DNA of 56,506 nt from Lachnospiraceae bacterium (GTDB lineage Bacteria; Bacillota; Clostridia; Lachnospirales; Lachnospiraceae): positions 1 through 56,506 of the forward strand of contig JAGANQ010000087.1 in the NCBI GenBank assembly GCA_017624115.1, written 5' to 3'. Both the position numbers and the translations under genes were made by a program. Position 1 is the first letter of the stretch. Each line of letters starts with the position of its first letter. The notes beneath the pieces were generated by a model. It saw nothing but the letters and a program-made list of their open reading frames with translations, did not search any database and was not told the origin of the DNA. This document shows positions 36,201 through 44,274 of this stretch, one piece after another.

Positions 36201-36560
36201 TCTACCGTCGATATACGCCTCTGTCCTCCATCTGGTACACTCTATCTCAAGGCTGTACTCTCCCTCTTCCTCTATCTCAACATCCTTCTGATACCATGCC
36301 GTACCCAGATAATGCTTCGGCGGCTGTGACAGAAAAGGGATATTCACACCATCCCTCTGTCCCTTCCGGTATTCTCCCCTGATATACCACAGCGGGTCAT
36401 GGAGACTGGATACCCAGTCTGTATGCTCGGTAATATCCTCACCATATCCCTGCGCCTGCAAAATTCCCGGTATCTGTATCTTAGCCTCAAACGGAACCTC
36501 CGAAAGCATACTGTCTTCATAACCCAGCTGAAACTGCCATTCTCCTGCCAGTGAAATCAT
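33273..36560 (-). CDS. Large GH2-family glycoside hydrolase with discoidin-like C-terminus
   Basis: 1095 aa from the ATG at 36560 (GGAGG 5 nt upstream). No signal peptide. Jelly-roll N-domain (LGTAWYQKDVEIEEEGEYSLEIEC in part), Ig-like domain, then a TIM barrel. The barrel has the acid/base Glu in SPTNEPGG (about 415) and a probable nucleophile Glu in VITHEMGQW (about 506). A C-terminal region (about 945-1060, AFDGNPNTTFKLEGPG) looks like an F5/8 type C sugar-binding domain. GH2 includes beta-galactosidase, beta-glucuronidase and others; the motifs do not fix which. Intracellular action on imported oligosaccharides is likely. Confidence 0.82.
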   Translation of the reverse strand: MISLAGEWQFQLGYEDSMLSEVPFEAKIQIPGILQAQGYGEDITEHTDWVSSLHDPLWYIRGEYRKGQRDGVNIPFLSQPPKHYLGTAWYQKDVEIEEEGEYSLEIECTRWRTEAYIDGRIVGTEISLCAPHRFLLGRLTAGKHVLTVKIDNQMQYPYRPDGHGVSDALGATWNGMVGRVVLSRIPKVSMEDVVIKPEADSRQLAVKLVLSNKTGSSAEAELCLTVLDENSGRQKCVTKQLKINGAEEQTEIKIDCSEISDCWDEYTKALQHLTITVKSCSGEDKKEFPFGFRSIEAKEDGFYVNHRPTYLRGTHFGGDFPLTGCPSTKEEDWKRMFLICKDWGLNFIRFHSYCPPEAAFMAADRVGMYLQVECGMWNNFNEGNGMDEVLWEETGRILKSFGHHPSFLLLSPTNEPGGTWAPVLAEWYRRCQREEQSYSGERLYTRQSGWPYPVEPSEIADTDYVYFHRSGFGPYSGGTIRNSPGWDGRDYRLSLEGIRYPVITHEMGQWCSYPDFDIIDKFTGYMRPGNYKVFRENARAANVLSQNKEFVMASGKMQVQMYKEDLEANFRTPHIYGYELLDLHDYLGQGGALVGVLDAFWDNKEYVKPEEFRHFCNETVLLLRVGKRIFTQGETLAFPAELSHFGQQELKGMQVSWRITNSRGETVKCGSFEKKDYLLAKNQEIGVLEVRLDAEKFAAPECYTIELYVDGTELTNSWNIWLYEQEIDMPELKTAVYTRDLKEAKEALEAGKKVVYCPYLSVLDWNCPYLSAKPTFWNAQMGPRWTRGLGILCQSSHPALKHFPTREYQEYQWSEIIRDAKGINLEHYPADFKPIVQPVDEWNRNYKMSLVLEVKVGNGSLLLISSDLEKNKENSPVKKQLLKSLLLYADSEEFQPQNTVSMEVFLKSFADLQVMKRLQVSAKLLEYPQEDVAAAFDGNPNTTFKLEGPGYPYTLEFSWEKEEELTGLVYMPVQNQRNHEGDVREYEVFTWNGTAWEKAVRGEFISSFEPKRVFFDREIKTNGLRFVAKNGFGAECVQNYISDKKGWFRTEEAFEEKGISIAELALLTKQGALAAESVEEDGYVGAKTATIEIEE

Positions 36561-36611
36561 CCCTTCCTCCATTCTGCCGCAGCGGCTCTGCGGCATCTGT
36601 TATTCTGTAGT

Positions 36612-36640
36612 ATTTTAACATGTCAATTCTGACAGTACAA
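36612..36640 (-). promoter_or_regulatory. Promoter of the GH2-folC operon
   Basis: Minus strand: TTGTAC (36640-36635), a 17-nt spacer, then TAAAAT (36617-36612) with a TG one base upstream (extended -10). About 50 bp before the GH2 start. Confidence 0.6.
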
Positions 36641-36654
36641 TGGATAAAAATATA

Positions 36655-36683
36655 CAAAAAACAGCGAGGAATTCCCTCGCTGT
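36655..36683 (-). terminator. Terminator after the cotH-like gene
   Basis: 9-bp stem ACAGCGAGG / CCTCGCTGT (36661-36669 with 36675-36683); the minus strand continues into a T run. It lies about 75 bp past the stop of the cotH 3' fragment. Confidence 0.85.
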
Positions 36684-36757
36684 CCGGTGAACATGTTTCC
36701 TAAACCTGATGCTAACTCATTTGAGCTCAATATCTGATATGAAAACACCCTAATCTT

Positions 36758-37004
36758 TTACTTATTATATATTGTATATAACCACTTCATCCTCTTTTCT
36801 ATCCATTCTTTCATGTATGAAATCTGAGCATCATAATCTTCAATCGCTTTCATTTCATCACTGCACCAGTTAAATTTCTTTTCCCAGTTCTGAAAATCAT
36901 TCTCTAGCTCTTTATGATACAACATTTGTGTACGATCTATTGTATCCAAAACATGTTTCAATGCATCCTCATAGACAGCATTGTATGGTGCTAAGATATA
37001 ACTA
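36758..37004 (-). pseudogene. 3' fragment of the interrupted cotH-like gene
   Basis: About 80 codons without a native start, from SYILAPYNAVYEDALKHVL to KRMKWLYTIYNK. It matches the C-terminal helices of CotH-type proteins, which normally follow directly on a segment like the YISTYW that ends the other fragment at 38270. The IS element separates the two parts. Its own terminator lies downstream. Confidence 0.75.
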
Positions 37005-37056
37005 TGGACACGAAATGTTGAACAGATTATAATTAACAAAAAAGGAGTTCGACATT

Positions 37057-37335
37057 ATGGCAAAAAATCAAAAATCATATACACCGGAATTTAAACAGCA
37101 GATTGTGGAACTACACAATAAAGCTGGTAAAGGTATAACTGAATTAAGCAACGAATATGGCGTTCCTAAAGGCACAATCTCTACATGGATTAAAAATCTC
37201 TCACCAGTACAAATATCTGATACGGAAACGGTATCTCTTAAGGAGTTCAAGGCTCTTCAAAAGAAAATGAAAGAATTAGAGATTGAAAATGAAATATTAA
37301 AAAAAGCTACTGCCATATTCGCCAAGAATCAATAG
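37057..37335 (+). CDS. IS3-family transposase OrfA
   Basis: 92 aa. Helix-turn-helix DNA-binding half (YTPEFKQQIVELHNKAGKG, NEYGVPKGTISTWIKN) followed by a leucine-zipper-like helix. Near its end the run A7G (about 37299-37306) is a classical slippery site where ribosomes shift to -1 and enter the orfB frame. SD AAGGAG precedes the ATG. Confidence 0.92.
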   Translation: MAKNQKSYTPEFKQQIVELHNKAGKGITELSNEYGVPKGTISTWIKNLSPVQISDTETVSLKEFKALQKKMKELEIENEILKKATAIFAKNQ

Positions 37336-37343
37336 CTGAATAC

Positions 37344-38204
37344 GTGTCCTTTATTCAAGCTAACCTTGATAAATATACAGTAAAGCAGATGTGTAAAGTA
37401 CTTAAATTTCCAAGAAGCACATACTATGCTGCTGTAAATCATGTTCCTTCTAAAAGAGAACAGGACTTCAATGAATTTAGCAATCAAGTATTATCCGTAT
37501 ACCTTGAATTCAAAAAGCGCTATGGAGCCATAAAGATACAAAAAGAGCTAAATTCCAGAGGTATTTCTTGTTCCGTAAAAAGAGTTCAGCGTCATATGCG
37601 TCGCCTTGAAATAAAAAGTATTGTTGTCAAAAAATATCAATACCAGAAAAATCAAGGCTCAGTACCTGATGACAAAGAAAATATCTTAAATCGTGACTTT
37701 GAGGCAGATACTGTATTTAAGAAGCTTGTAACAGATATAACCTATATACATGTAAAAAATGAAGGCTGGACTTATCTGGCATCAGTAATGGACTTATTTG
37801 ACCGGAAAATAATAGGCTGGTCATATGGTAAAAACATTACTGCAGAGCTTGCTACTCAAGCAGTTAAAAACGCATGCCTAAATATTAAAGATACTGAAGG
37901 AATTATTCTTCACAGCGATTTAGGAAGCCAGTATACAAGTGAGGAAATTGAGAATTATCTCAAAAGTCAGGGCATACAGCACTCATTTAGCAGAAAAGGC
38001 AATCCTTACGATAATGCATGTATAGAATCATTTCATTCTGTATTAAAGAAGGAGGAAGTATATACAACAACGTACCATACATTTGAAGATGCTAAAATGG
38101 CTCTGTTTGAATATATTGAGTCATTCTACAATCGCAAACGACGTCACAGTGCTTTGGGTTACAAAACACCACAGCAAGTTGAAGATGAAGCTCTTGCAGC
38201 TTAA
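37344..38204 (+). CDS. IS3-family transposase OrfB (DDE integrase core)
   Basis: 286 aa from the GTG at 37344. The frame is open upstream through RQESIAEYVSFIQ to the A7G slippery site, so the usual product is an OrfAB fusion. HTH_21 region at the N-terminus, then the retroviral-type core with Asp in KLVTDITYIH, Asp in LHSDLGSQYTS and Glu in CIESFHSVLKKE. All catalytic residues are present, so the element may still be mobile. Confidence 0.93.
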   Translation: MSFIQANLDKYTVKQMCKVLKFPRSTYYAAVNHVPSKREQDFNEFSNQVLSVYLEFKKRYGAIKIQKELNSRGISCSVKRVQRHMRRLEIKSIVVKKYQYQKNQGSVPDDKENILNRDFEADTVFKKLVTDITYIHVKNEGWTYLASVMDLFDRKIIGWSYGKNITAELATQAVKNACLNIKDTEGIILHSDLGSQYTSEEIENYLKSQGIQHSFSRKGNPYDNACIESFHSVLKKEEVYTTTYHTFEDAKMALFEYIESFYNRKRRHSALGYKTPQQVEDEALAA

Positions 38205-38269
38205 GAGATGAATCTCCTTGCAATTATGCAGGGAGAAAAAGTTCAACTTTTTGTGTCTAAAGTATTGAC

Positions 38270-39460
38270 TTAGGTCCAGTATGTACTAATATACCTTTCT
38301 TTAAACTCCGGTACTGTCATCAATGCGCCAAACAAAAAGTTTTTTTCCGAAACTAATTCAGCCTCTGCCTCATATCTGTCTCCCCCTCCAAAAGAAAGGT
38401 CACAGTCCCACAATGGTCCAAAGGTAAGTTTTCCATCCGCCTTTCTATAAAAATATACACTTGACTGCATAATATCCTGTGATTTAACCATCTCTGCCGT
38501 CATAAAACCATATATAAATGAATCCACATCTATATATTCCTGTATCTTTTTCCAGTCTCCATTCAATATTACTTCATATGTTTCATCCATATACCTTTTA
38601 ATATAATCCGTGTATTCCGTTGTTTCCATACCATCAGAATCGGGGGACTTCACCACAAAGCATTCATTTATACGTTTCATCCAGAACCAACCGATTCCCT
38701 CCTGGCCTGAATTGTCATCATCAAAATAAGCACGATAATCCTGTTCAATCAGAAAGTCTGTTTTTTCCGGTGTTTCTGCCCTCTTCCCTTCTATATCAAC
38801 ACGTCCACTGCCTGTTTCAATCTGATCACACAAAGTATAAACTCCCTGATATCCTCCATTTACATACACATCAACAAATACGCACATGGAAGTAAAAGTT
38901 CCCTCCGGAGTTAAGTAATCATACAGGTCATATGCAACATAATTATGAACTAACGTCTTATCAAATATATTTGCCAGCAATACCCAGCTTTTTTCCTCAT
39001 CATGGCCAAATAGAGACACCTTTTCGTCAAACTTAATCTTTAAAGGCCTTTTTGCAGCCTCCGCCGTTGAATTGCCTCTTATACGGATTCCCGCAGAGCG
39101 CACATCCAGATTATATTCATTTGCATTTGAAATCTTTACTGTTGCCGCCGTATACTCATCTTTGCTGAGCAAATATCCTTCTTCAAAGGTAATGTCAATT
39201 CTTGGCAGGACACTGTTTTCAATAGGTTCGCTTGGTTGATAAAAAAGAGCAAGAGGCTCTATCTTTGGCAATCCCTCGTGATAGGGTCTTTCAGGTTCTA
39301 TGATACCGGATAAATCAACTCCAGCCTCTATATTTATTTTGTCTGAATCATCATCAAAGTCTTGATTGACGTTAAATGCACATCCACTAAGTAAAATTGA
39401 TACGTTTAAAAATACCATAAATTTTCTTACTAATTCTTTACACATGTTCTTTTTATTCAT
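38270..39460 (-). pseudogene. 5' part of a CotH-like lipoprotein kinase, interrupted by IS3
   Basis: 396 codons. Lipoprotein signal peptide with lipobox LLSGC (Cys27), an acidic linker, then the CotH kinase-like domain: RSAGIRIRGNST, KRPLKIKFDE, DQIETGSGRVDIEG, and the catalytic-type Asp residues in FGPLWDCDLSFGGG. The frame ends in IS sequence just after YISTYWT; the missing C-terminus is at 36758-37004. CotH proteins phosphorylate spore-coat or surface proteins. The stretch shown keeps the catalytic motif, so a partly active product is conceivable. Confidence 0.82.
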
Positions 39461-39580
39461 AACAAATCCTCCTTGTAAGCATATTATCCTCCCAAAGCAG
39501 GTTCACTGTCAATATGTTTTTCCAATGATTCATTATCAAATAAAGGCAGCACTAAGGAAATTGATGAAATTTTCTATAAC

Positions 39581-39626
39581 GCACAAAAAACGAAGAGAAT
39601 CTTATCATCCTCTTCGTTCTTTGTGC
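39581..39626 (-). terminator. Hairpin after the agr operon
   Basis: 17-bp nearly perfect stem (39581-39597 with 39610-39626, arms around ACGAAGAG / CTCTTCGT) about 130 bp after agrB. The T-rich part is inside the 3' arm rather than after it, so it is less classical than the others. Apart from it I see nothing convincing in the 299-bp gap 39461-39759. Confidence 0.6.
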
Positions 39627-39759
39627 AAAATAAATCAAATCCGTTTCTATTATTTTTAATATTTTTCTTTCATCGCAGCTCTGACTCCACAAAATAGTGC
39701 CATTACTGCCCTGATTCCTCTTCTGTACGTTTGTCAGCTCCTGCCTGATAAGCTTCTTT

Positions 39760-40332
39760 TCATCCTTTGTTCCATTTTTCCAGGGTCAGCGATACTACAA
39801 GTGCTGCATGTGCCATAATTCCAACATATGTCAATCTTTCCATGCCAAGCAGCAGCACAACTGTATGAATCAATGCTTCCACTGCGCATATCAGCCACGT
39901 TTTCCTTCTATAGACCTTCTTTTCCCCGTCATCAAGCGGCTTCGCTTTTGTGTCAACCGGTGCCAGGACACATATTGCCGCGCAGCTTAAAGCCTCTGCC
40001 ACAAGCCACGGAAACACCGGCACCGTATGTATGATATAGACTGCAGTAAGTGTAATCCCCGCAATCATGACATTGGTCGCTATGATACATTTCCATGCAC
40101 GGTTCATATGATAACCGCCCGCATAGCTTCTGAGCGGGACAAATATCATTAAAAACCATATTACCTCTGCCAGCACATGAAACAGAACACCGATTAAAAC
40201 CGATATCAGTATGTTCACCATCGTTTCCATCATCAGAATATAGCCATAGCGGTATATCGCCTTATCTGCTTCTGAAATCCGCCTATTTTTCAGCTGGGAG
40301 CTGACCATCATATCCGCGAGCTGCGCTATCAT
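39760..40332 (-). CDS. agrB: AgrB-type autoinducer peptide protease/exporter
   Basis: 190 aa, about five to six membrane helices. Catalytic His75 (GGYHMNRAW) and Cys82 lie in the family's cytoplasmic loop; S. aureus AgrB uses His77 and Cys84. It cleaves the C-terminal tail of AgrD and closes the thiolactone ring. The start overlaps the agrD stop by 4 nt (ATGA). Confidence 0.92.
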   Translation of the reverse strand: MIAQLADMMVSSQLKNRRISEADKAIYRYGYILMMETMVNILISVLIGVLFHVLAEVIWFLMIFVPLRSYAGGYHMNRAWKCIIATNVMIAGITLTAVYIIHTVPVFPWLVAEALSCAAICVLAPVDTKAKPLDDGEKKVYRRKTWLICAVEALIHTVVLLLGMERLTYVGIMAHAALVVSLTLEKWNKG

Positions 40333-40487
40333 TTCTGATACTTCTTGAACCGCTTTGCCTCTGACGGAAACTCAGGCTGATGAATCGCCCAAGCGCATGC
40401 GGAATTTGCAGAGTGCTCTACCAGCTTAACTGCCAGACGGTTTACGCTGCTGCTGAGAGTCTCTTCTACCTTTTTCATACCATTCAT
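40329..40487 (-). CDS. agrD: AgrD cyclic-peptide autoinducer precursor
   Basis: 52 aa from the ATG at 40487 (AAGGAGG 8 nt upstream). Layout is that of AgrD: an amphipathic N-terminal helix (SVNRLAVKLVEHSA), a short core with a single Cys31, then the acidic/proline recognition tail HQPEFPSEAKRF. Cys plus four residues gives a ring CAWAI; the likely signal is a thiolactone ending ...NSACAWAI with an unknown N-terminal trim. It directly precedes agrB. Confidence 0.88.
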   Translation of the reverse strand: MNGMKKVEETLSSSVNRLAVKLVEHSANSACAWAIHQPEFPSEAKRFKKYQK

Positions 40488-40589
40488 GCTTCTGTCCTCC
40501 TTCTTCTTTTGCATGAATTGTATAGCATCCGTTTTTTCCAGACAAGCAAACAGCAAATTTTTGCAGTTTTTTGGTCAATATTTGTAATT

Positions 40590-41915
40590 TTAATGCGTTC
40601 TTTTGAGGATTTTCAGTACCAGCGTCGCCGTGAACAACTGCTTTTCTCCATCACACTGAAGATAACCACCGTACTTTTCTGCCGTATTCTCCACACTCTT
40701 TAATCCGATACCATGAAGCCCCTCCTCCTTCTTTGTCGACAAAAGCCCCTCTGCGCCGTGCAGCAGCTCACCTTTATATGGATTCTCTATTTTTACCACG
40801 AAAAACTTGCCTTCTCTCTGCATGAAGATTCTCACCTTTACATAGCGTTTCTCCTCACATTCAGATGACGCACGTACAGCATTATCGAGCAGATTTCCGA
40901 GCATTGTCACCATGTCCTTATCACTGATGCCTTCCGTACAGATTTCCGGCTCGACATAGATATCCATATAAATCCCCTTCTCCTCTCCCATCTGTCTCTT
41001 TTCCTGCAGCACTGCATTCAATACCGAATTTCTGCAGTAGACCAGCGCTCTGGTCTGCTCTATCTCACCGGTAATCTCCTGCACCAGATTTATTATGTTT
41101 TCGTTCTTCCCTTCCTGTGCCAGCTCTCCCAGCACCTTCAGATAGTGGGATGTATCATGGATAAACTGTCTGTGCCGGCGGTTCATCTCCGCCACCTGCA
41201 TATAATAATCAAGGTCTGCATTCTGCTTAAGAATCGTCATCTCCTGCTGCATGGTGACTGCAGTCTGTCTGGCATACAGATTATATGCGTAGAACATGAG
41301 AATATTCGCCAACATCAGAAACACAAATCCTGCCGTCAGCATGATTTTAAAATTTTCTGTGACGGTCACATTCATATTCGCATAATAAGACAGCATCATA
41401 ATTATCACACTGGCGATTGGCTGACAGATATAGAGCAAGAATATTTTCTGTGGCATATGGTGCTTGCCTGTCCCCGATATCTGTTTAACCACTGTGAGAA
41501 TCAAGTAAGATAACAGCTTAGCTGAAAATGCCTGCCATGATATTTCAGATAAGTTCACAATTGTGCTAATCTTTAGAAACCAAGGCGGTACTTCCAGAAA
41601 AATAATTAGCAAAAACTCTCCGCACAATATAGCTACTTCGACAATCAACACATATAGCAGTCTTTGACCTGCTTTAGTATCAAAAAGTATCGTTGCATAA
41701 CAAAATAGAATAATCGGCAGACCAAATAAATTAACATATGTATTTTCCAGCAAATTGATTCCAAACAGTACAAGCCATGCCGCAAGACTCGCATAAAATT
41801 TCTTTCTTCCCAAAAATATTTTCCTTATCTCAAACGAATTATCAAAGAAGTCATACAGCATATATATTTCTACTAATCCGCTTAGCAGCAGTATAATTTT
41901 ATCTAATGCACCCAT
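40590..41915 (-). CDS. agrC: AgrC-like sensor histidine kinase (GHKL)
   Basis: 441 aa. About six membrane helices (residues 1-205), a coiled dimer helix, the phospho-acceptor His in RQFIHDTSHYLKVLG (about 250), and a GHKL ATPase domain with GNLLDNAVRASSE (N box) and GLHGIGLKSVENTAEKYGG (G box). Expected to sense the cyclic peptide made from AgrD. It lies 102 nt before agrD and 24 nt after agrA. Confidence 0.9.
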   Translation of the reverse strand: MGALDKIILLLSGLVEIYMLYDFFDNSFEIRKIFLGRKKFYASLAAWLVLFGINLLENTYVNLFGLPIILFCYATILFDTKAGQRLLYVLIVEVAILCGEFLLIIFLEVPPWFLKISTIVNLSEISWQAFSAKLLSYLILTVVKQISGTGKHHMPQKIFLLYICQPIASVIIMMLSYYANMNVTVTENFKIMLTAGFVFLMLANILMFYAYNLYARQTAVTMQQEMTILKQNADLDYYMQVAEMNRRHRQFIHDTSHYLKVLGELAQEGKNENIINLVQEITGEIEQTRALVYCRNSVLNAVLQEKRQMGEEKGIYMDIYVEPEICTEGISDKDMVTMLGNLLDNAVRASSECEEKRYVKVRIFMQREGKFFVVKIENPYKGELLHGAEGLLSTKKEEGLHGIGLKSVENTAEKYGGYLQCDGEKQLFTATLVLKILKRTH

Positions 41916-41939
41916 ATATCCTTCCTCTCAAGAAGCATC

Positions 41940-42680
41940 TCAGTACTTATCCGATATTCCTCTCACAAAAGCGGCTCTGAATTCCTTTTCCCTTGAGCGT
42001 GAGACACTGAGAAGCGTTCCGTCAATCAGCTCCAGCTCCTTTGCATACAGCTCCTCCACATATTTTACATTAACGATATAGCTGTTATGTGCATACGCAA
42101 ATCCATATGCTTTCAGCCTCGCATACAAATCTGCCACCTTCTCATCCGTAATAATTTGCGCTCCTTTTTTCTTTTCAATCCTTGACGGATGCAGATGAAT
42201 GCAGCTTCCTCTTCTGCTAATTTCTATATAGAGAATATCATCCGGCTTCAGCCTGCACAGCCGGTTCGCATTACGCCCTATAATGACTGGTTCTGACTTC
42301 TTATCCACAATTTTTTCTACAATAGCTTTAACCTCCTGCAGCATACGAGCATCTGTATAGCTTTTAAGTAAATATCGAAACGGTGTCGTTTCGAAGGATT
42401 TAGTTGTAGGCTGACAGACTCCCGAGCAGAATACCAGTGTTGCTGACGGAAACACCCTGCGAAATGCTCTTGCTGCAGCATCTCCATCCATTCCCGGCAT
42501 CTGCATATCCAAAATCAGCAAATCACAGTTTCCAATACCTGCAAGCTGTCTTTCCAGTTCCTCTCCCGATGTATACTCATAGAAACAGATATCACTTCTT
42601 TCCAGACCAGCCTTGACAATTATCTTTTTCATGTAATGAAGAAATCTGATATCATCATCGCATAAAATAATGTGATACAT
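41940..42680 (-). CDS. agrA: AgrA-like LytTR response regulator
   Basis: 246 aa. Receiver domain with acidic pocket CDDD (residues 7-10) and phosphorylated Asp58 (LLILDMQMPGMDG), then a LytTR DNA-binding domain (from about 135; DILYIEISRRGSCIHLH, YAHNSYIVNVKYVEEL). First gene of agrACDB; its gene order (A first) is reversed from the staphylococcal B-D-C-A. Targets are not visible. Confidence 0.92.
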   Translation of the reverse strand: MYHIILCDDDIRFLHYMKKIIVKAGLERSDICFYEYTSGEELERQLAGIGNCDLLILDMQMPGMDGDAAARAFRRVFPSATLVFCSGVCQPTTKSFETTPFRYLLKSYTDARMLQEVKAIVEKIVDKKSEPVIIGRNANRLCRLKPDDILYIEISRRGSCIHLHPSRIEKKKGAQIITDEKVADLYARLKAYGFAYAHNSYIVNVKYVEELYAKELELIDGTLLSVSRSREKEFRAAFVRGISDKY

Positions 42681-42785
42681 TCACCCATCCTTTCTACCTA
42701 TCCTTTCTGCCGCTCCATGTATTTCCGATTTTTAATATACAACAATTTTTTCGCCTTGAACAGCGCACAATATCACTTTTATAAA

Positions 42786-42813
42786 TTGCATTTTTCTCAG
42801 AATATACTATAAT
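42786..42813 (+). promoter_or_regulatory. Promoter of the deacetylase gene
   Basis: TTGCAT (42786-42791), a 16-nt spacer, TATAAT (42808-42813), about 40 bp before the start codon. Confidence 0.5.
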
Positions 42814-42853
42814 GAATATACGATTTCGTATTATGAAGGGAGGATTTTTGAAA

Positions 42854-43654
42854 ATGAAGACAATCTATTATTGTTTTCCAGGCGGTAAGCATAAAGTACT
42901 TACCATGAGCTATGATGACGGGAGAGAAGAAGACCGGAAACTAATTTCTATTTTCAACGAATATGGAATTAAGGGGACCTTTCATTTGAACTCCGGTCTC
43001 ACGGAGAAGGACCCGAAACGTATCAAGCCGGAGGAATTTCCGGAGCTTTACAAAGGGCATGAGGTATCCTGCCACACCTACACCCATCCGACGATTGAGC
43101 GTTGTCCGATGGAACAAATTGTACGCCAGGTCATGGATGACCGTGCCGAGCTGGAGCGCATCATGGGCTACCCGGTTCGCGGCTTATCCTATCCAAATGG
43201 TTCCTATTCCAAAGAAATCATTGATTTGCTGCCAAAGCTGGGCATCAAATATTCCAGAACCGTGCTCACAACCAATGGCTTCGGTATGCCTGACAATTTC
43301 CTTGAATGGAAGGCTACCTGCCATCATAACCGCAATCTGATGGAGCTTGGAGAACAGTTTATCAATTTACATAAAACACAGTATCTCTATATGATGTATG
43401 TATGGGGACACAGTTATGAATTTACAAATAATAATAACTGGGATTTGATGGAGAATTTCTGTAAGCTGGTTGGCGGCAAAGAAGACACCTGGTATGCAAC
43501 CAACATCCAGATTGTAGATTATATGGAGGTTTGCGACCGCCTGCAGTTCGCTTCCGATTTAAGCTTCGTCTACAACCCTTCCGTTCAGTCTGCATGGTTA
43601 AATGTAGGTGGAGAAATTATTGAAGTAAAAGGCGGCACTCAGGTAAGCCTGTAG
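42854..43654 (+). CDS. NodB-like polysaccharide deacetylase, cytoplasmic
   Basis: 266 aa from the ATG at 42854, 10 nt after GGGAGG. NodB homology: catalytic TMSYDDG (Asp-Asp, motif 1), HEVSCHTYTHP (metal-binding His, motif 2), and RGLSYPNGSY (motif 3 region). No signal peptide, so an intracellular substrate such as an N-acetylated sugar is likely. MYVWGHSYEF near the C-terminus matches a clostridial subgroup. It is transcribed toward the palindromic element. Confidence 0.85.
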   Translation: MKTIYYCFPGGKHKVLTMSYDDGREEDRKLISIFNEYGIKGTFHLNSGLTEKDPKRIKPEEFPELYKGHEVSCHTYTHPTIERCPMEQIVRQVMDDRAELERIMGYPVRGLSYPNGSYSKEIIDLLPKLGIKYSRTVLTTNGFGMPDNFLEWKATCHHNRNLMELGEQFINLHKTQYLYMMYVWGHSYEFTNNNNWDLMENFCKLVGGKEDTWYATNIQIVDYMEVCDRLQFASDLSFVYNPSVQSAWLNVGGEIIEVKGGTQVSL

Positions 43655-43674
43655 CATTCTGAGTACTTTTACAA

Positions 43675-44256
43675 GACTGCTGCATTTGGCAGAGCTGTAA
43701 GCTTGGGATAGTTGTTATTATGAGAGGCAGAAAATCTGCACATTTTCAAATATAAGCTTGGGAGAGATTGGCACGAAATTTGAGAGTTTCTTACATCCGG
43801 AGCTTTAGAAAGCAAATTTTGTGTCTTTGATGCAATCGACAAGCCAGGGCAGATGTCCGCTCAGGGAAGAACAGACCATCAAAGTTTCTAGCCGCTCTAG
43901 GTCAGACGTCTCACAAAATCGATATAAAAGCGCATAAATGTGAACTCGCTCCTAACCATAATGGATATGATAAGGTTGAGAGCTCAGACACACATTTATG
44001 CGCTTACGTTTTGTTCGACGTCTGACAAGAGCGGCACGAAACTTTTCTACGGTCTGTTCTTTCTCCTGACGGACAGCCCGCCCTAAGGCTTGCTCGATGC
44101 TTCGAAAGACACAAATTATAAAGGCTTTCTAAAACCCGGTGTTAGAAACGCCAAATTTCGTGCTATTTCCAAAGCTATATTTGAAAAATATGCGGATAAA
44201 AGTGCCTCTCATAACAACAATTATCACAACTTATAAATGCTCAAAATGCAGCAGCC
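43675..44256. repeat. Long imperfect palindromic element, copy 1
   Basis: About 580 bp filling the gap between the convergent deacetylase and nitroreductase genes. Two arms of roughly 270 nt are imperfect reverse complements around a loop near 43950-43975. The outermost match is CTGCTGCATTT with AAATGCAGCAG. Inner blocks include TTATGAGAGGCA (43718-43729) with TGCCTCTCATAA, and GTCAGACGTC (43901-43910) with GACGTCTGAC (44017-44026). Near the tip, AAGCGCATAAATGTG occurs in both arms. No credible gene lies inside. A second, inverted copy is at 50638-51174. Confidence 0.9.
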
Positions 44257-44274
44257 TCTTCAATGGTACTACCT

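Larger units (their letters stand above)
37005..38278 (+). mobile_element. IS3-family insertion sequence in cotH
   Basis: About 1.27 kb with orfA and orfB. The left end is TGGACACGAAATGTTGAAC (37005-37023). The inner right repeat, 38241-38259, is its inverted match at 16 of 19 positions. A further 19 bp to CCA at 38278 probably also belongs, because it brings a stop codon into cotH and restores TGGAC as the terminal bases. The exact right end (38259 or 38278) is unresolved, and no clean target duplication is visible. Confidence 0.85.

Noticed and set aside
39627..39759. Open frame downstream of agrB that might be an eroded coding remnant
   Set aside because: No start, no recognisable motif; AT-rich spacer is the simpler reading.
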